DNA from: Rhodospirillales bacterium
GTDB taxonomy: Bacteria; Pseudomonadota; Alphaproteobacteria; Rhodospirillales; JAPHTL01
DNA: 6,824 nucleotides
Direction: 5' to 3'
Assembly (NCBI GenBank): GCA_026193355.1
Contig: JAPHTL010000013.1
Span: 1 to 6,824 of the forward strand
Within the stretch, counting starts at the first letter, position 1. Each line of letters begins with the position of its first letter. The notes under the pieces were generated by a model that made no database searches, was not told the origin of the DNA, and saw nothing but the letters and a program-made list of their open reading frames with translations. The translations under genes and the position numbers were made by a program. Shown piece after piece: positions 1 through 6,262 of the stretch.

Positions 1-474
1 CGCAATACCCTGATCGTTCTGACCTCGAACCTTGGCGGCGATATTCTGGCCGCACAGGAAGAGGGGCATGATTCGACCGAGGTCCGGTCCCAGGTCATGG
101 CTGTGGTGCGCGACGCCTTCCGGCCGGAATTCCTCAACAGGTTGGACGAGATCCTGTTGTTCCATCGCCTGTTCCCCGAACACATGGGCGGCATCGTCGA
201 TATTCAGGTCAGGCACCTGACGGTCCTGTTGGCGGATCGCAAGATCACGATGGAACTGGACGACAAGGCCCGGAAGTGGCTGGGTGAAGAAGGGTACGAT
301 CCGGTCTATGGCGCACGACCGTTGCGCCGGGTGATACAGCGCAGCCTGCAAAACCCGTTGGCCTCCATGATCCTTGAAGGCAACGTCGCGGATGGCGGCA
401 CCGTGAAGGTTTCTTCCGGGAAGGGCGGCCTGACCATCAATGGAAAGAGCGTGGCGGAAGAAGCCCTGGATTGA
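1..474 (+). CDS. clpB: ATP-dependent chaperone ClpB, C-terminal part (5' end outside window)
   Basis: This frame is open from base 1 and gives 157 residues before TGA at 472-474. It is roughly the last fifth of ClpB, the AAA+ disaggregase that works with DnaK to rescue aggregated proteins in the cytoplasm (full-length family members are about 860 residues). Visible landmarks of the second ATPase module, numbered from the window edge: sensor-1 in LTSNLG (Asn10), the arginine-finger segment FRPEFLNRLDE (Arg47), and sensor-2 in GYDPVYGARPLRR (Arg106). The small C-terminal D2 domain follows. Other Hsp100 proteins such as ClpA share these motifs, but the order and wording FRPEFLNRLDEILLF fit ClpB best. 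The tail past sensor-2 is short and ends in the acidic EEALD, normal for ClpB. It converges on the M23 peptidase gene. The promoter, and any heat-shock control, lies outside the window. Confidence 0.96.
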   Translation, partial: RNTLIVLTSNLGGDILAAQEEGHDSTEVRSQVMAVVRDAFRPEFLNRLDEILLFHRLFPEHMGGIVDIQVRHLTVLLADRKITMELDDKARKWLGEEGYDPVYGARPLRRVIQRSLQNPLASMILEGNVADGGTVKVSSGKGGLTINGKSVAEEALD

Positions 475-497
475 TCCCTGCCCCCCCAAACGGCGAA

Positions 498-525
498 GGG
501 GGCCGCCTGTCACCGGGCGACCCCC
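498..525. terminator. GC-rich hairpin between convergent clpB and M23 peptidase genes
   Basis: GGGGGCCGCC (498-507) pairs with GGCGACCCCC (516-525) at nine of ten positions around an 8-base loop. It lies 24 bases after the clpB stop and 40 bases from the end of the convergent gene, where a shared terminator would be expected. Neither side has a clean T-tract, so it may be a weak bidirectional terminator or a 3'-end stabilising structure. The structure is seen; the function is inferred. Confidence 0.4.
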
Positions 526-564
526 CTCACGTGCGGGCGGCATTGGATTTCGTATTGGCGTTCC

Positions 565-1953
565 CTAGCGCTGGGCCTCGTTCTCGGCCACCGCCAGGCC
601 GCTTTCCAGCGCGGAAAACTGTTGTTCCATTTCGCGGCGCGTAGTCTCGAACCGCGCCATATCGGTTCCCTTTAACTGGACCCCCGAGGGCATCTTGACG
701 TTGAGCGGGTTGGTTTGCCGCCCATTGCGCAGGATTTCGTAGTGCAGGTGCGGGCCGGTCGAACGCCCGGTGGAGCCGACATAGCCAATGACCTGCCCCT
801 GGCGCACCCGTGTTCCGCGGTTGATGCCGCGGGCATAGCCCTTCATATGCGCATAGGCGGTCGAATACTCGGCGTTGTGACGGATGCGAACGTATTTGCC
901 ATAGGCCCCGTTGGTGCCGGCATGGTCGATGACCCCGTCGCCGGCGGCCAGGATCGGCGTGCCGGGGGGCGCGGCGAAATCGACGCCCTTGTGCATCTTG
1001 GTGTAGCCGAGGATCGGGTGCATGCGCTTGCCGTAGCGCGACGACAGCTTGGCGCCGTTGATCGGTGTGCGCATCAGGGCCTTCTTGGCGCTGCGGCCCT
1101 TGTCGTCGAAATAGTCGGTGGTGCCGTCCCTGGTCGTGTGCAGATAGATGGGGTAATGCTTGCCGCTTAGCGTCAGGGCGGCGTAGAGCACATCGCCGTA
1201 ACGGGCCAATTCGCCTTCCTCGGTGTCAAGGCGCTCGTACATCACCTCGAAGGCATCGCCGGGCTGGATGTCGCGCTGGAAGTCGACGTCCCACGAATAG
1301 GCGCGGATCAATTCCATCAGAACCGCCTCAGGCAGGTTCGCGCGCATCGCCGCCACATAGAGGCTGGACTGTATGTCGCCCTGATTGCGGTGAACGGAAC
1401 GCAACAGGGGTTTTTCAATCTCGTTCGCCTTGAACGCGCCCTTGTCCGTTTCCGTGACATGAACTTCCCGATCAACCGCAGTGGCCAGCGTCAGCGCGGC
1501 GAAGCGGTCATCTTCCTTTCCTTCCGGGTCGGGATGAAAGGTCAGGGTCACTTCCTGACCGGGCAGAAGACGGCGCGGGCTGTAGATTTTTGAAAGCGCG
1601 GTGATCGCTTCGTACGCATCGCCACGTTTGATCCCGGCATCGGTCAGCATCGCCATCAGCGTATCGCCCTTGCCGATGGTCAGCGTCCGTTCATAGGGCG
1701 GTGCCGGCGTTTTTTCAATCGGCGCGTCGATGGCATTCGGGATGATGGCGGCCGATGCGGAAGCGCCGACGGTGACGGATTCGGATTCAGTGATGGACGG
1801 TGGCGTCAGACCGGACCCCGGAGCATACGCAACGTCGTTGGCTGCGGTTTCCGCGCCATGCTCGTACGAGGAGGGGAGGGAGATCAGGAACGAGGCGGTT
1901 GCTACCGCGCCGGACACCAGAATCGCCGCAATCGGAAATCGCGCGCCGCGCAT
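565..1953 (-). CDS. M23 family metallopeptidase (MepM/NlpD-like murein endopeptidase)
   Basis: A 462-residue protein, probably an exported zinc endopeptidase that cuts peptide cross-links in peptidoglycan. Residues 1-28 form a basic start plus hydrophobic stretch, so a signal peptide or membrane anchor. Residues 40-85 are a low-complexity Ser/Ala/Pro linker. Residues about 88-140 resemble a LysM/OapA-type domain (IGKGDTLMAML, LLPGQEVTL). A second folded domain spans about 180-270, and the M23 (LytM) domain about 300-418. All catalytic motifs are present: His321 and Asp325 in HKGVDFAAPPGTP, His369 in AYAHM, and His402/His404 in GPHLHYE. The zinc ligands should be His321, Asp325 and His404. The C-terminal 30 residues are predicted helical. 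The ATG start has a purine-rich AAGGGGG about 13 bases upstream, a long spacing, but it begins directly with the signal sequence. The gene is divergent from the riboswitch unit and monocistronic here. Activity is assigned from family knowledge; the exact bond cut cannot be told. Confidence 0.93.
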   Translation of the reverse strand: MRGARFPIAAILVSGAVATASFLISLPSSYEHGAETAANDVAYAPGSGLTPPSITESESVTVGASASAAIIPNAIDAPIEKTPAPPYERTLTIGKGDTLMAMLTDAGIKRGDAYEAITALSKIYSPRRLLPGQEVTLTFHPDPEGKEDDRFAALTLATAVDREVHVTETDKGAFKANEIEKPLLRSVHRNQGDIQSSLYVAAMRANLPEAVLMELIRAYSWDVDFQRDIQPGDAFEVMYERLDTEEGELARYGDVLYAALTLSGKHYPIYLHTTRDGTTDYFDDKGRSAKKALMRTPINGAKLSSRYGKRMHPILGYTKMHKGVDFAAPPGTPILAAGDGVIDHAGTNGAYGKYVRIRHNAEYSTAYAHMKGYARGINRGTRVRQGQVIGYVGSTGRSTGPHLHYEILRNGRQTNPLNVKMPSGVQLKGTDMARFETTRREMEQQFSALESGLAVAENEAQR

Positions 1954-2224
1954 GCCGGTTCTGAAGCCCCCTTGATGTCTCGGCCAAAATGGTCTGTTTT
2001 ACCTCTGAGGCCCGGAAACGCTGTGTTTCTGCACCTCGGATCACCCGGGAAAATGTCCTCCGCCCGATGCGATGTCAAGTTCCATCGCCGTCGATTCATT
2101 CCCAAGACTCAATACTATCGGGGCAACCCTTAACAATTTGTTTCGAAAAAGCGGCGCAGCACCTTGCGATTCAACGGGAATCGCCGGGTTCGACCAAAAT
2201 GGAAAAAGATGTGTGCGGAACCCT
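1954..2224. other. Divergent intergenic region upstream of the M23 peptidase and riboswitch
   Basis: Together with the riboswitch this forms a gene-free stretch of about 600 bases between the two divergent genes. Apart from the candidate minus-strand promoter at 2050-2078, I see no convincing coding region. The small open frames on both strands here lack ribosome binding sites and recognisable protein motifs. The part around 2100-2220 is noticeably more AT-rich than its surroundings, as expected for promoter DNA. No repeat or RNA gene is recognised. Confidence 0.55.
2050..2078 (-). promoter_or_regulatory. Candidate promoter of the M23 peptidase gene
   Basis: Read on the minus strand, a perfect TTGACA -35 box (2073-2078) is followed by a 17-base spacer and CATTTT (2050-2055) as a weak -10 that matches TATAAT at three of six positions. 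Transcription would start near 2043, giving a leader of about 90 bases. The -35 is strong and the spacing ideal, but the -10 is poor. A TAGTAT sequence further upstream, in the 2105-2140 region, is an alternative. Confidence 0.4.
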
Positions 2225-2253
2225 TTGACGGCTGCCGGAAGCTGGGCGATAGT
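2225..2253 (+). promoter_or_regulatory. Sigma-70-type promoter of the cobalamin-riboswitch/cbiM transcript
   Basis: TTGACG (2225-2230, five of six matches to the -35 consensus), a 17-base spacer and GATAGT (2248-2253, four of six matches to the -10) form a good housekeeping promoter. The expected transcription start is about 2259-2261, exactly where the first strand of riboswitch helix P1 begins. That independent agreement raises confidence. The transcript would have a 5' leader of about 300 bases. Confidence 0.65.
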
Positions 2254-2260
2254 GTCCCGA

Positions 2261-2473
2261 GCGGCGGTTTCGCCTCCGCTTCCGGGCGTTTCCGGAATTG
2301 GAGGCAAGGGAACACGGAGCGGTCGTTTTCACCGGTCAACGGACCGGGGAAACGATTGAGGCCGTGGCTGCCCCCGCAACTGTGAGCGGAGAGCCCTCGC
2401 CCAACGAACGACCACTGGGAAGCCGGGAAGGTCGGGCGCGGGCGGCGACCCGCGAGCCAGGAAACCTGGCCGC
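2261..2473 (+). promoter_or_regulatory. Cobalamin (B12) riboswitch aptamer
   Basis: A complete adenosylcobalamin-class aptamer can be folded by eye. P1 is GCGGC (2261-2265) with GCCGC (2469-2473). P2 is GGTTT (2266-2270) with AAACC (2462-2466). The P3 arm is GCCTCC (2272-2277) with GGAGGC (2300-2305), capped by TTCCGG/CCGGAA. The conserved AAGGGAA follows (2306-2312). P5 is CACGG (2313-2317) with CCGTG (2362-2366). The invariant core GCTGCCCCCGCAACTGTGAG starts at 2367, and conserved CCACTGGGAAGCCGGGAAGG lies at 2412-2431. The 3' core GACCCGCGAGCCAGGAAACC is at 2447-2466. In this family, bound cobalamin represses the downstream gene, here a CbiM-like transporter. The P5 arm is unusually long, about 44 bases between the CACGG/CCGTG strands. 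The family identification is essentially certain; the exact ends are by hand folding. Confidence 0.97.
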
Positions 2474-2492
2474 CGTGACAGGAAAGCGTGTT

Positions 2493-2518
2493 GCCGCCGG
2501 TACGAACACCGGTGTGGC
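2493..2518 (+). promoter_or_regulatory. Expression-platform hairpin of the cobalamin riboswitch
   Basis: CCGGT (2497-2501) and ACCGG (2508-2512) pair around the loop ACGAAC, and the stem can be extended outward by GCC/GGC (2493-2495 with 2516-2518) across a bulge. The hairpin stands between the aptamer and the ribosome binding site, the position of the P13 helix that senses the aptamer in this family. No T-tract follows it, so control is more likely at translation initiation than by termination. That mode is an inference. Confidence 0.5.
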
Positions 2519-2550
2519 GATGTCATTTGAAAATGCACGGTGGGTGCAGA

Positions 2551-2556
2551 AAGGAG
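2551..2556 (+). promoter_or_regulatory. Ribosome binding site that fixes the cbiM start
   Basis: AAGGAG ends six bases before the ATG at 2563 and is a near-ideal Shine-Dalgarno sequence. It excludes the upstream in-frame ATG at 2488, which lies inside the riboswitch leader. It is the likely element hidden or exposed by the riboswitch platform. Confidence 0.8.
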
Positions 2557-2562
2557 AATTTT

Positions 2563-3231
2563 ATGCATATCGAACCCGGATTCGTCGCTCCCGCGAAGGT
2601 CATACTTGCCAATGCAGGCGCCGTTACAGTGGTTGCCTGGGGCGTCGTGGCGCACCTCAAACAATTGGTTCGCGAACCATGGGCGCCGCTCAAGACGGTG
2701 GCCGCCGCAGCCTTCTTCTCGGTTTTCATGGAAAGCTTTCATATGCCGGTCGGTGCATCCGAACTTCATTTCGTGGGCGCCATGGCCATGTACCTTACCC
2801 TTGGCTTCGTGCCTGTGCTTCTTGGCTTCGGCCTTGGCTTGCTGGTTCAGGGCCTGCTGTTCAATCCCGGCGACTTGATTCATCTGGGCGTCAACAGCCT
2901 GTCGCTGATGCTGCCTCTGCTAACCGTCCATTACACGATGGGTCGGCGGCTGTTTGACAAGTCGCTGAATCAGCGCATCAGCTGGGCGCGGATCGTCCAA
3001 CTCGACGCTATGTATTACGCGGGCGTTACCGGCATGGTAGGCTTCTGGCTGTTCATCGGCGAGGTCCAGACCCCATTTTCCGCATGGCTGTCTTTTGCCG
3101 CTTCGTACCTTGCACTTGTGGCCGTCGAACCCTTCGTCACTCTGCTGGCGGTCAAGGGATTGAAGAAGTACGAGGAGACGCCGCTGGTTTCCCGCCTTTT
3201 CGCGGTCAAGAACCTGCAATTGGCGAAGTAA
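2563..3231 (+). CDS. cbiM: CbiM-family energy-coupling-factor permease (cobalt uptake, solo type)
   Basis: A 222-residue membrane protein of the CbiM/NikM family, the substrate-capture component of cobalt and nickel ECF transporters. It opens with MHIEPGFV, the family's N-terminal signature in which the free amino end and His2 help bind the metal. His60 and His69 in the segment FHMPVGASELHF are the likely further ligands, by analogy with NikM/CbiM. About six hydrophobic segments are visible, near residues 13-32, 44-58, 68-98, 107-125, 150-168 and 174-197. Family members normally work with CbiN, CbiQ and the ATPase CbiO; none follows, and an intrinsic terminator closes the unit 20 bases downstream. 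The cobalamin riboswitch upstream argues for cobalt rather than nickel as substrate, since cobalt is needed for B12. The start is set by AAGGAG at 2551-2556. Family assignment is firm; the metal is inferred from regulation. Confidence 0.9.
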   Translation: MHIEPGFVAPAKVILANAGAVTVVAWGVVAHLKQLVREPWAPLKTVAAAAFFSVFMESFHMPVGASELHFVGAMAMYLTLGFVPVLLGFGLGLLVQGLLFNPGDLIHLGVNSLSLMLPLLTVHYTMGRRLFDKSLNQRISWARIVQLDAMYYAGVTGMVGFWLFIGEVQTPFSAWLSFAASYLALVAVEPFVTLLAVKGLKKYEETPLVSRLFAVKNLQLAK

Positions 3232-3250
3232 TTCGCAGTTTCGCGAAACG

Positions 3251-3286
3251 CGCCCGGGTCGTGCAACGGCCCGGGCGTTTTCTTTT
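3251..3286 (+). terminator. Intrinsic terminator of the cbiM transcript
   Basis: A perfect 8-bp stem, CGCCCGGG (3251-3258) with CCCGGGCG (3270-3277), has an 11-base loop and is followed directly by TTTTCTTTT. It begins 20 bases after the cbiM stop. A perfect 12-base palindrome GTTTCGCGAAAC (3238-3249) lies just upstream. On the minus strand the same stem would be met by transcripts of the convergent kinase gene, but it lacks a good T-tract in that direction. Confidence 0.9.
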
Positions 3287-3309
3287 AGGGGCACCGTGGC
3301 GATCCGGGG

Positions 3310-4176
3310 TCAGCCGTTGTGGACGATGCGCAATGGCATATCGCATATGGAAACAGCGCAGGGGGTCGTTTCCAGACAGTCGCCGTCCAGTTGCACCGGA
3401 AGGCTGGCGGGGGCGGTGACGAGAACCGTCTTTTCGGCGAGGTCGACAGCAGGCGAACGACCCAGCAGGGATGCGAGTACAAAGCGTATCAGCGCCCACC
3501 TTCGGGCTGTGTCGATCGAAACGACCCCCAGATTTCGGGCGAAGATGCTGGATCTCTGGTGGGCCTGGAACGCGCCGCCGTAAAAGCCGCTTTTACAAAA
3601 AACCAGATGAACGGCCCGCGAGGGCGGGCCATCGTCCCTCTCGACGGTTATTTCCCGCCAATCGCCGGACATCAGAACCCGCAGGGCCGCCACGATATAG
3701 GCGAGTTTTCCGAAACGCCGCTTGGTCGCCGGATTGAGGTTGGTGACGGTTTGCGCGTCGAAACCGATTCCGGCCATGCAGGCGAATTTGCGGCCGTTGA
3801 CCTGCCCGACATAAAAATCCCGTGAAGGACCGTTCAGAAACAATCCGGCCAACTGCTTCGCCGATCCGGGAAGGCCGAGCTCACGTGCGAAGACGTTTGC
3901 CGTCCCGATTGGAATCACCGCCAGTTCGCCCGCAAAGCCGTCAGGCAATCCGTTAAGGACCTCGTTAACGGTTCCGTCTCCGCCCGCGATGACGACAAGA
4001 TCGCTGCCGTCGACCCCCCGTGCCAGTTGCGTGGCGTGCCCCGGTGCGACCGTTTCCTGCACTGTCACCTGGGCCTGCCCGGTGCGCAACGCCCCCAGCA
4101 CGTCTTGCAGGAAGCGCTTCTTCCTTCCGCTTCCGGCGTGGGAGTTGACGATGACGGTGACTGTCCGCCGTTTCAT
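3310..4176 (-). CDS. Diacylglycerol kinase family lipid kinase (DgkB/YegS type)
   Basis: A 288-residue soluble kinase with the DAGK catalytic domain, expected to phosphorylate diacylglycerol (or a related lipid) to phosphatidic acid at the inner face of the membrane. Visible motifs: VIVNSHAGSG at residues 8-17; the nucleotide-binding GGDGTVNEVLNGL at 65-77; PIGTANVFAREL at 89-100; GIGFDA at 136-141; and the C-terminal VQLDGD at 261-266. All are at the usual family spacing. Length is normal and there are no transmembrane segments, unlike the small integral DgkA. The ATG lies 7 bases after the stop of the phosphoglycerol transferase gene and has no clear Shine-Dalgarno sequence, which suggests translational coupling. 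The pairing supports diacylglycerol as substrate, because the upstream enzyme class releases it. Sphingosine- or ceramide-type lipid kinase activity remains possible, since this superfamily is broad. Confidence 0.9.
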   Translation of the reverse strand: MKRRTVTVIVNSHAGSGRKKRFLQDVLGALRTGQAQVTVQETVAPGHATQLARGVDGSDLVVIAGGDGTVNEVLNGLPDGFAGELAVIPIGTANVFARELGLPGSAKQLAGLFLNGPSRDFYVGQVNGRKFACMAGIGFDAQTVTNLNPATKRRFGKLAYIVAALRVLMSGDWREITVERDDGPPSRAVHLVFCKSGFYGGAFQAHQRSSIFARNLGVVSIDTARRWALIRFVLASLLGRSPAVDLAEKTVLVTAPASLPVQLDGDCLETTPCAVSICDMPLRIVHNG

Positions 4177-4183
4177 AGGACAG

Positions 4184-6109
4184 TCAGTTGAAGTGGAAAT
4201 GGTGCGAATAGAACATGTTGTAGGCCGTCTGCGTCTGGGCGATAGCCTTCTTTTCCAGCTTCGGGTCTTTCCCCTGCAGGGGATGAAGAGCCAGAATATC
4301 GTTCGTCATCGCATAGAATTCAGTTGTCGCGTTGGGCTTCAAGACCGCAACCTTGCCGTGTTCGGCATAGGCGACCGTGAAGTTGTAGGACATGCTGGCC
4401 CGTCCATCGTCTTCCGCCACCATCTGCAGGTCTCGCCCAAAGAAAGGATTGTCGTATTCCAGCCCAAGAAGGCCCAGCAGGGTCGGGGCGACATCCAGGC
4501 TCGATCCCACGACTTCGTGCCGGGAGGGCGCGATGTTCTTCGGTGAATAGAAGGTGAGGGGGACCCTGAACGCCTGAACAGGCACCGTGGCGCGCCCGAA
4601 AACCTTGGGGCCATGATCACCGATGACGACGAAGACCGTGTCTTCGAACCAGGAGTGGGATTTCGCCTTTTCGATGAACGCACCCAGCGCCCAATCGGCA
4701 TATGCGGCTGAATTCTCGCGTTTTTTATCCAACGGGTCGGCGCTGATCCGCCCTGCGGGGTAGGTGAAGGGGCGGTGGTTGGTGGTGGTCAGCAGTCCAA
4801 GGAAAAAGGGCTTACCATTGCCGGTATTCTCGTCCAGTCGCTTCAGGGCCTCTTCGAACAGGTATTCGTCGGCGACGCCCCAGACCGTCGCGAACCCTTG
4901 CTCCCTGATGTCGTCCTGTTCCCAGACATGCCGGAACCCGATGCTTTCCCAGTACTGGCGCATGTTGTCGAATCCGGAATGTCCGCCGTAAAGGAAGGCG
5001 CTGTCGTAACCGTGGCTGTTCAGGACCCAGGGCAGGGAATACATGCCGTCGTGCCCGGGGCGTCGAACCGTCGAGATTCCGGGAATGGGCGCGAAGGAGG
5101 TCAGCAGGGCTTCCAGCCCCCGGACCGTCCGGTCGCCGGTGCTGTAGATGTTCTTGAAGAACATGCCACCGGCGGCGAGCTTGTGGAAATTGGGCGAGAT
5201 CGCGGATGCCGCTTCGGGGCCCAGATCGTCATAATAGACCGATCCGAAGGATTCTTCGATGATCAGGACTACGTTCAGCTTCTTCTCCGGCGCATGCGGC
5301 CGCACATGGCGAAGTGTCGCGTTATCGGTCGAGCCGCGGGGAAAGGACGTTCCCGACTGCCGAAGGCTTTCCTGAAGCTCGGCGACCGCTTCGGCGGGTG
5401 GCAGTTCCGGGTAATAGCCCTCGTATTGCGTCTTGCGGCTTATGGCGGAGGCCAGGAAGGAGCGATACCCTGAATCCGACACTTCATTTAGTACGCGGTC
5501 CTTGAACGGGTGCAATGGTCCCCAGCCCAGATAACCGGCGCTGATGACGACAAGAATGGCCGTGGCGGCGAGGCCAAACTTGTTCGTGTGGTCGGGCGCA
5601 TCGAAACGAACCGCGTCGCGCAGGCCTTTTCGCATGAACCAGAACAGGGTGGCCGCCGAAAAGACCACGGGTGGCAGGATCAGCCTCAGGTCGAAGGACT
5701 CCCTGATGTTGCCCAACACTTCACGGGGGAAAACCAGATAATAGACCGCCGTCGTGTTGAAGCGGCTGTCGAATTCACCCCAGAAAATCAGCTCCGCTGC
5801 GGCGGTGAAGCAAAGCAACAGGAGGACGAGGAAGAACGCGATGAAAACGGCGGTCATTCCGCCGCGCTTTTTCAGCAGCGGACGGAATAGGCGCAGAGCA
5901 AGAAAGATTGGTGCGCTCAGGATGGCGCCGATGGCGATATCGTTGATGAGGCCGATGGGAAAAACCATCAGGCCCTGAAGTGAAAGGGCTTCCCCATGGC
6001 TCCAATGGCCAGCAAGGATGATCGCCCGGACCAGTGCGTTCACGACACAGAACAGGGCGAAGCATGTAATCCATAATCTGGTGATCGGATCTTTGTTCAG
6101 CGTATTCAT
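4184..6109 (-). CDS. LtaS/OpgB-like phosphoglycerol transferase (sulfatase-fold, membrane-anchored)
   Basis: A 641-residue protein with the lipoteichoic-acid-synthase architecture: five hydrophobic segments (about 12-33, 45-73, 86-108, 143-159, 178-197), a linker, then an extracytoplasmic sulfatase-fold domain from about 278. Active-site residues by alignment with LtaS: metal ligand Glu286 in LIIEESFGS, nucleophile Thr328 in GDRTVRGLEALL, His445 in TTNHRPF, and Asp498-His499 in VIGDHGPK. The enzyme would move glycerol-1-phosphate from phosphatidylglycerol to a periplasmic acceptor and leave diacylglycerol. In Gram-negative bacteria the known acceptors are osmoregulated periplasmic glucans (OpgB, CgmB); the acceptor here is unknown. 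Phosphoethanolamine transferase is less likely given the LtaS-like length and TVRG motif. Start choice: ATG at 6109 begins MNTLNKDP just before the first membrane segment. In-frame ATG at 6166 and TTG at 6184 would add 19 or 25 residues that do not look coding. No candidate has a good Shine-Dalgarno sequence. The lipid kinase follows in the same operon. Confidence 0.9.
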   Translation of the reverse strand: MNTLNKDPITRLWITCFALFCVVNALVRAIILAGHWSHGEALSLQGLMVFPIGLINDIAIGAILSAPIFLALRLFRPLLKKRGGMTAVFIAFFLVLLLLCFTAAAELIFWGEFDSRFNTTAVYYLVFPREVLGNIRESFDLRLILPPVVFSAATLFWFMRKGLRDAVRFDAPDHTNKFGLAATAILVVISAGYLGWGPLHPFKDRVLNEVSDSGYRSFLASAISRKTQYEGYYPELPPAEAVAELQESLRQSGTSFPRGSTDNATLRHVRPHAPEKKLNVVLIIEESFGSVYYDDLGPEAASAISPNFHKLAAGGMFFKNIYSTGDRTVRGLEALLTSFAPIPGISTVRRPGHDGMYSLPWVLNSHGYDSAFLYGGHSGFDNMRQYWESIGFRHVWEQDDIREQGFATVWGVADEYLFEEALKRLDENTGNGKPFFLGLLTTTNHRPFTYPAGRISADPLDKKRENSAAYADWALGAFIEKAKSHSWFEDTVFVVIGDHGPKVFGRATVPVQAFRVPLTFYSPKNIAPSRHEVVGSSLDVAPTLLGLLGLEYDNPFFGRDLQMVAEDDGRASMSYNFTVAYAEHGKVAVLKPNATTEFYAMTNDILALHPLQGKDPKLEKKAIAQTQTAYNMFYSHHFHFN

Positions 6110-6188
6110 TTTGGTCCGGGCAGTAAAAGGGGGCACTGTGCGATTGGCTGGGGAACAGATCGTCATCAATGCAGAACAAATCAAACCA

Positions 6189-6235
6189 CCCGCAGCGCCA
6201 TATCAAGGCGGCGCGCGCCCAGCGATCACTGCGGG
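6189..6235. repeat. Inverted repeat in the leader between the ModE-like and LtaS-like genes
   Basis: CCCGCAG (6189-6195) and CTGCGGG (6229-6235) are exact inverted copies 33 bases apart. GCGCC (6195-6199) and GGCGC (6210-6214) can form an inner stem. On the minus strand this lies after the ModE-like stop and 80-126 bases before the transferase start. No T-tract follows, so an intrinsic terminator is unlikely. It could be a leader structure or a protein site; the function is unknown. Confidence 0.3.
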
Positions 6236-6262
6236 ACAATACCTTATAATCGTTAAAAATAA

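Noticed and set aside
715..1170. 151-codon plus-strand frame opposite the M23 peptidase
   Set aside because: It covers the antisense of the conserved catalytic domain and its composition is typical of a shadow frame.
2347..2366. Second GGGAA-like stretch considered as the conserved pre-P5 element of the riboswitch
   Set aside because: It would leave only a 3-bp P5 and separate the motif from the P3 arm; the AAGGGAA at 2306-2312 directly follows P3 and gives a perfect CACGG/CCGTG P5.
2488..2562. In-frame upstream ATG that would lengthen the CbiM-like protein by 25 residues
   Set aside because: It lies inside the riboswitch platform, has no ribosome binding site, and the family signature MHIEPG starts at 2563 behind an ideal AAGGAG.
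2298..2957. 219-codon plus-strand frame overlapping the riboswitch and cbiM
   Set aside because: It starts inside the aptamer and runs out of frame through cbiM; the product shows no motif.
4775..5473. 232-codon open frame on the plus strand opposite the LtaS-like gene
   Set aside because: It is fully antisense to a well-supported gene with catalytic motifs, and its translation has no recognisable domain; such frames are expected in GC-rich coding DNA.
6110..6184. Longer starts for the LtaS-like gene (ATG at 6166, TTG at 6184)
   Set aside because: The added residues are not membrane-like or family-like and neither start has a ribosome binding site; ATG at 6109 precedes the first membrane segment as in relatives. 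Confidence in this choice is moderate.
6245..6250. Perfect TATAAT on the plus strand
   Set aside because: No -35-like hexamer lies at a suitable distance and no plus-strand gene follows, only the antisense of the ModE-like gene.
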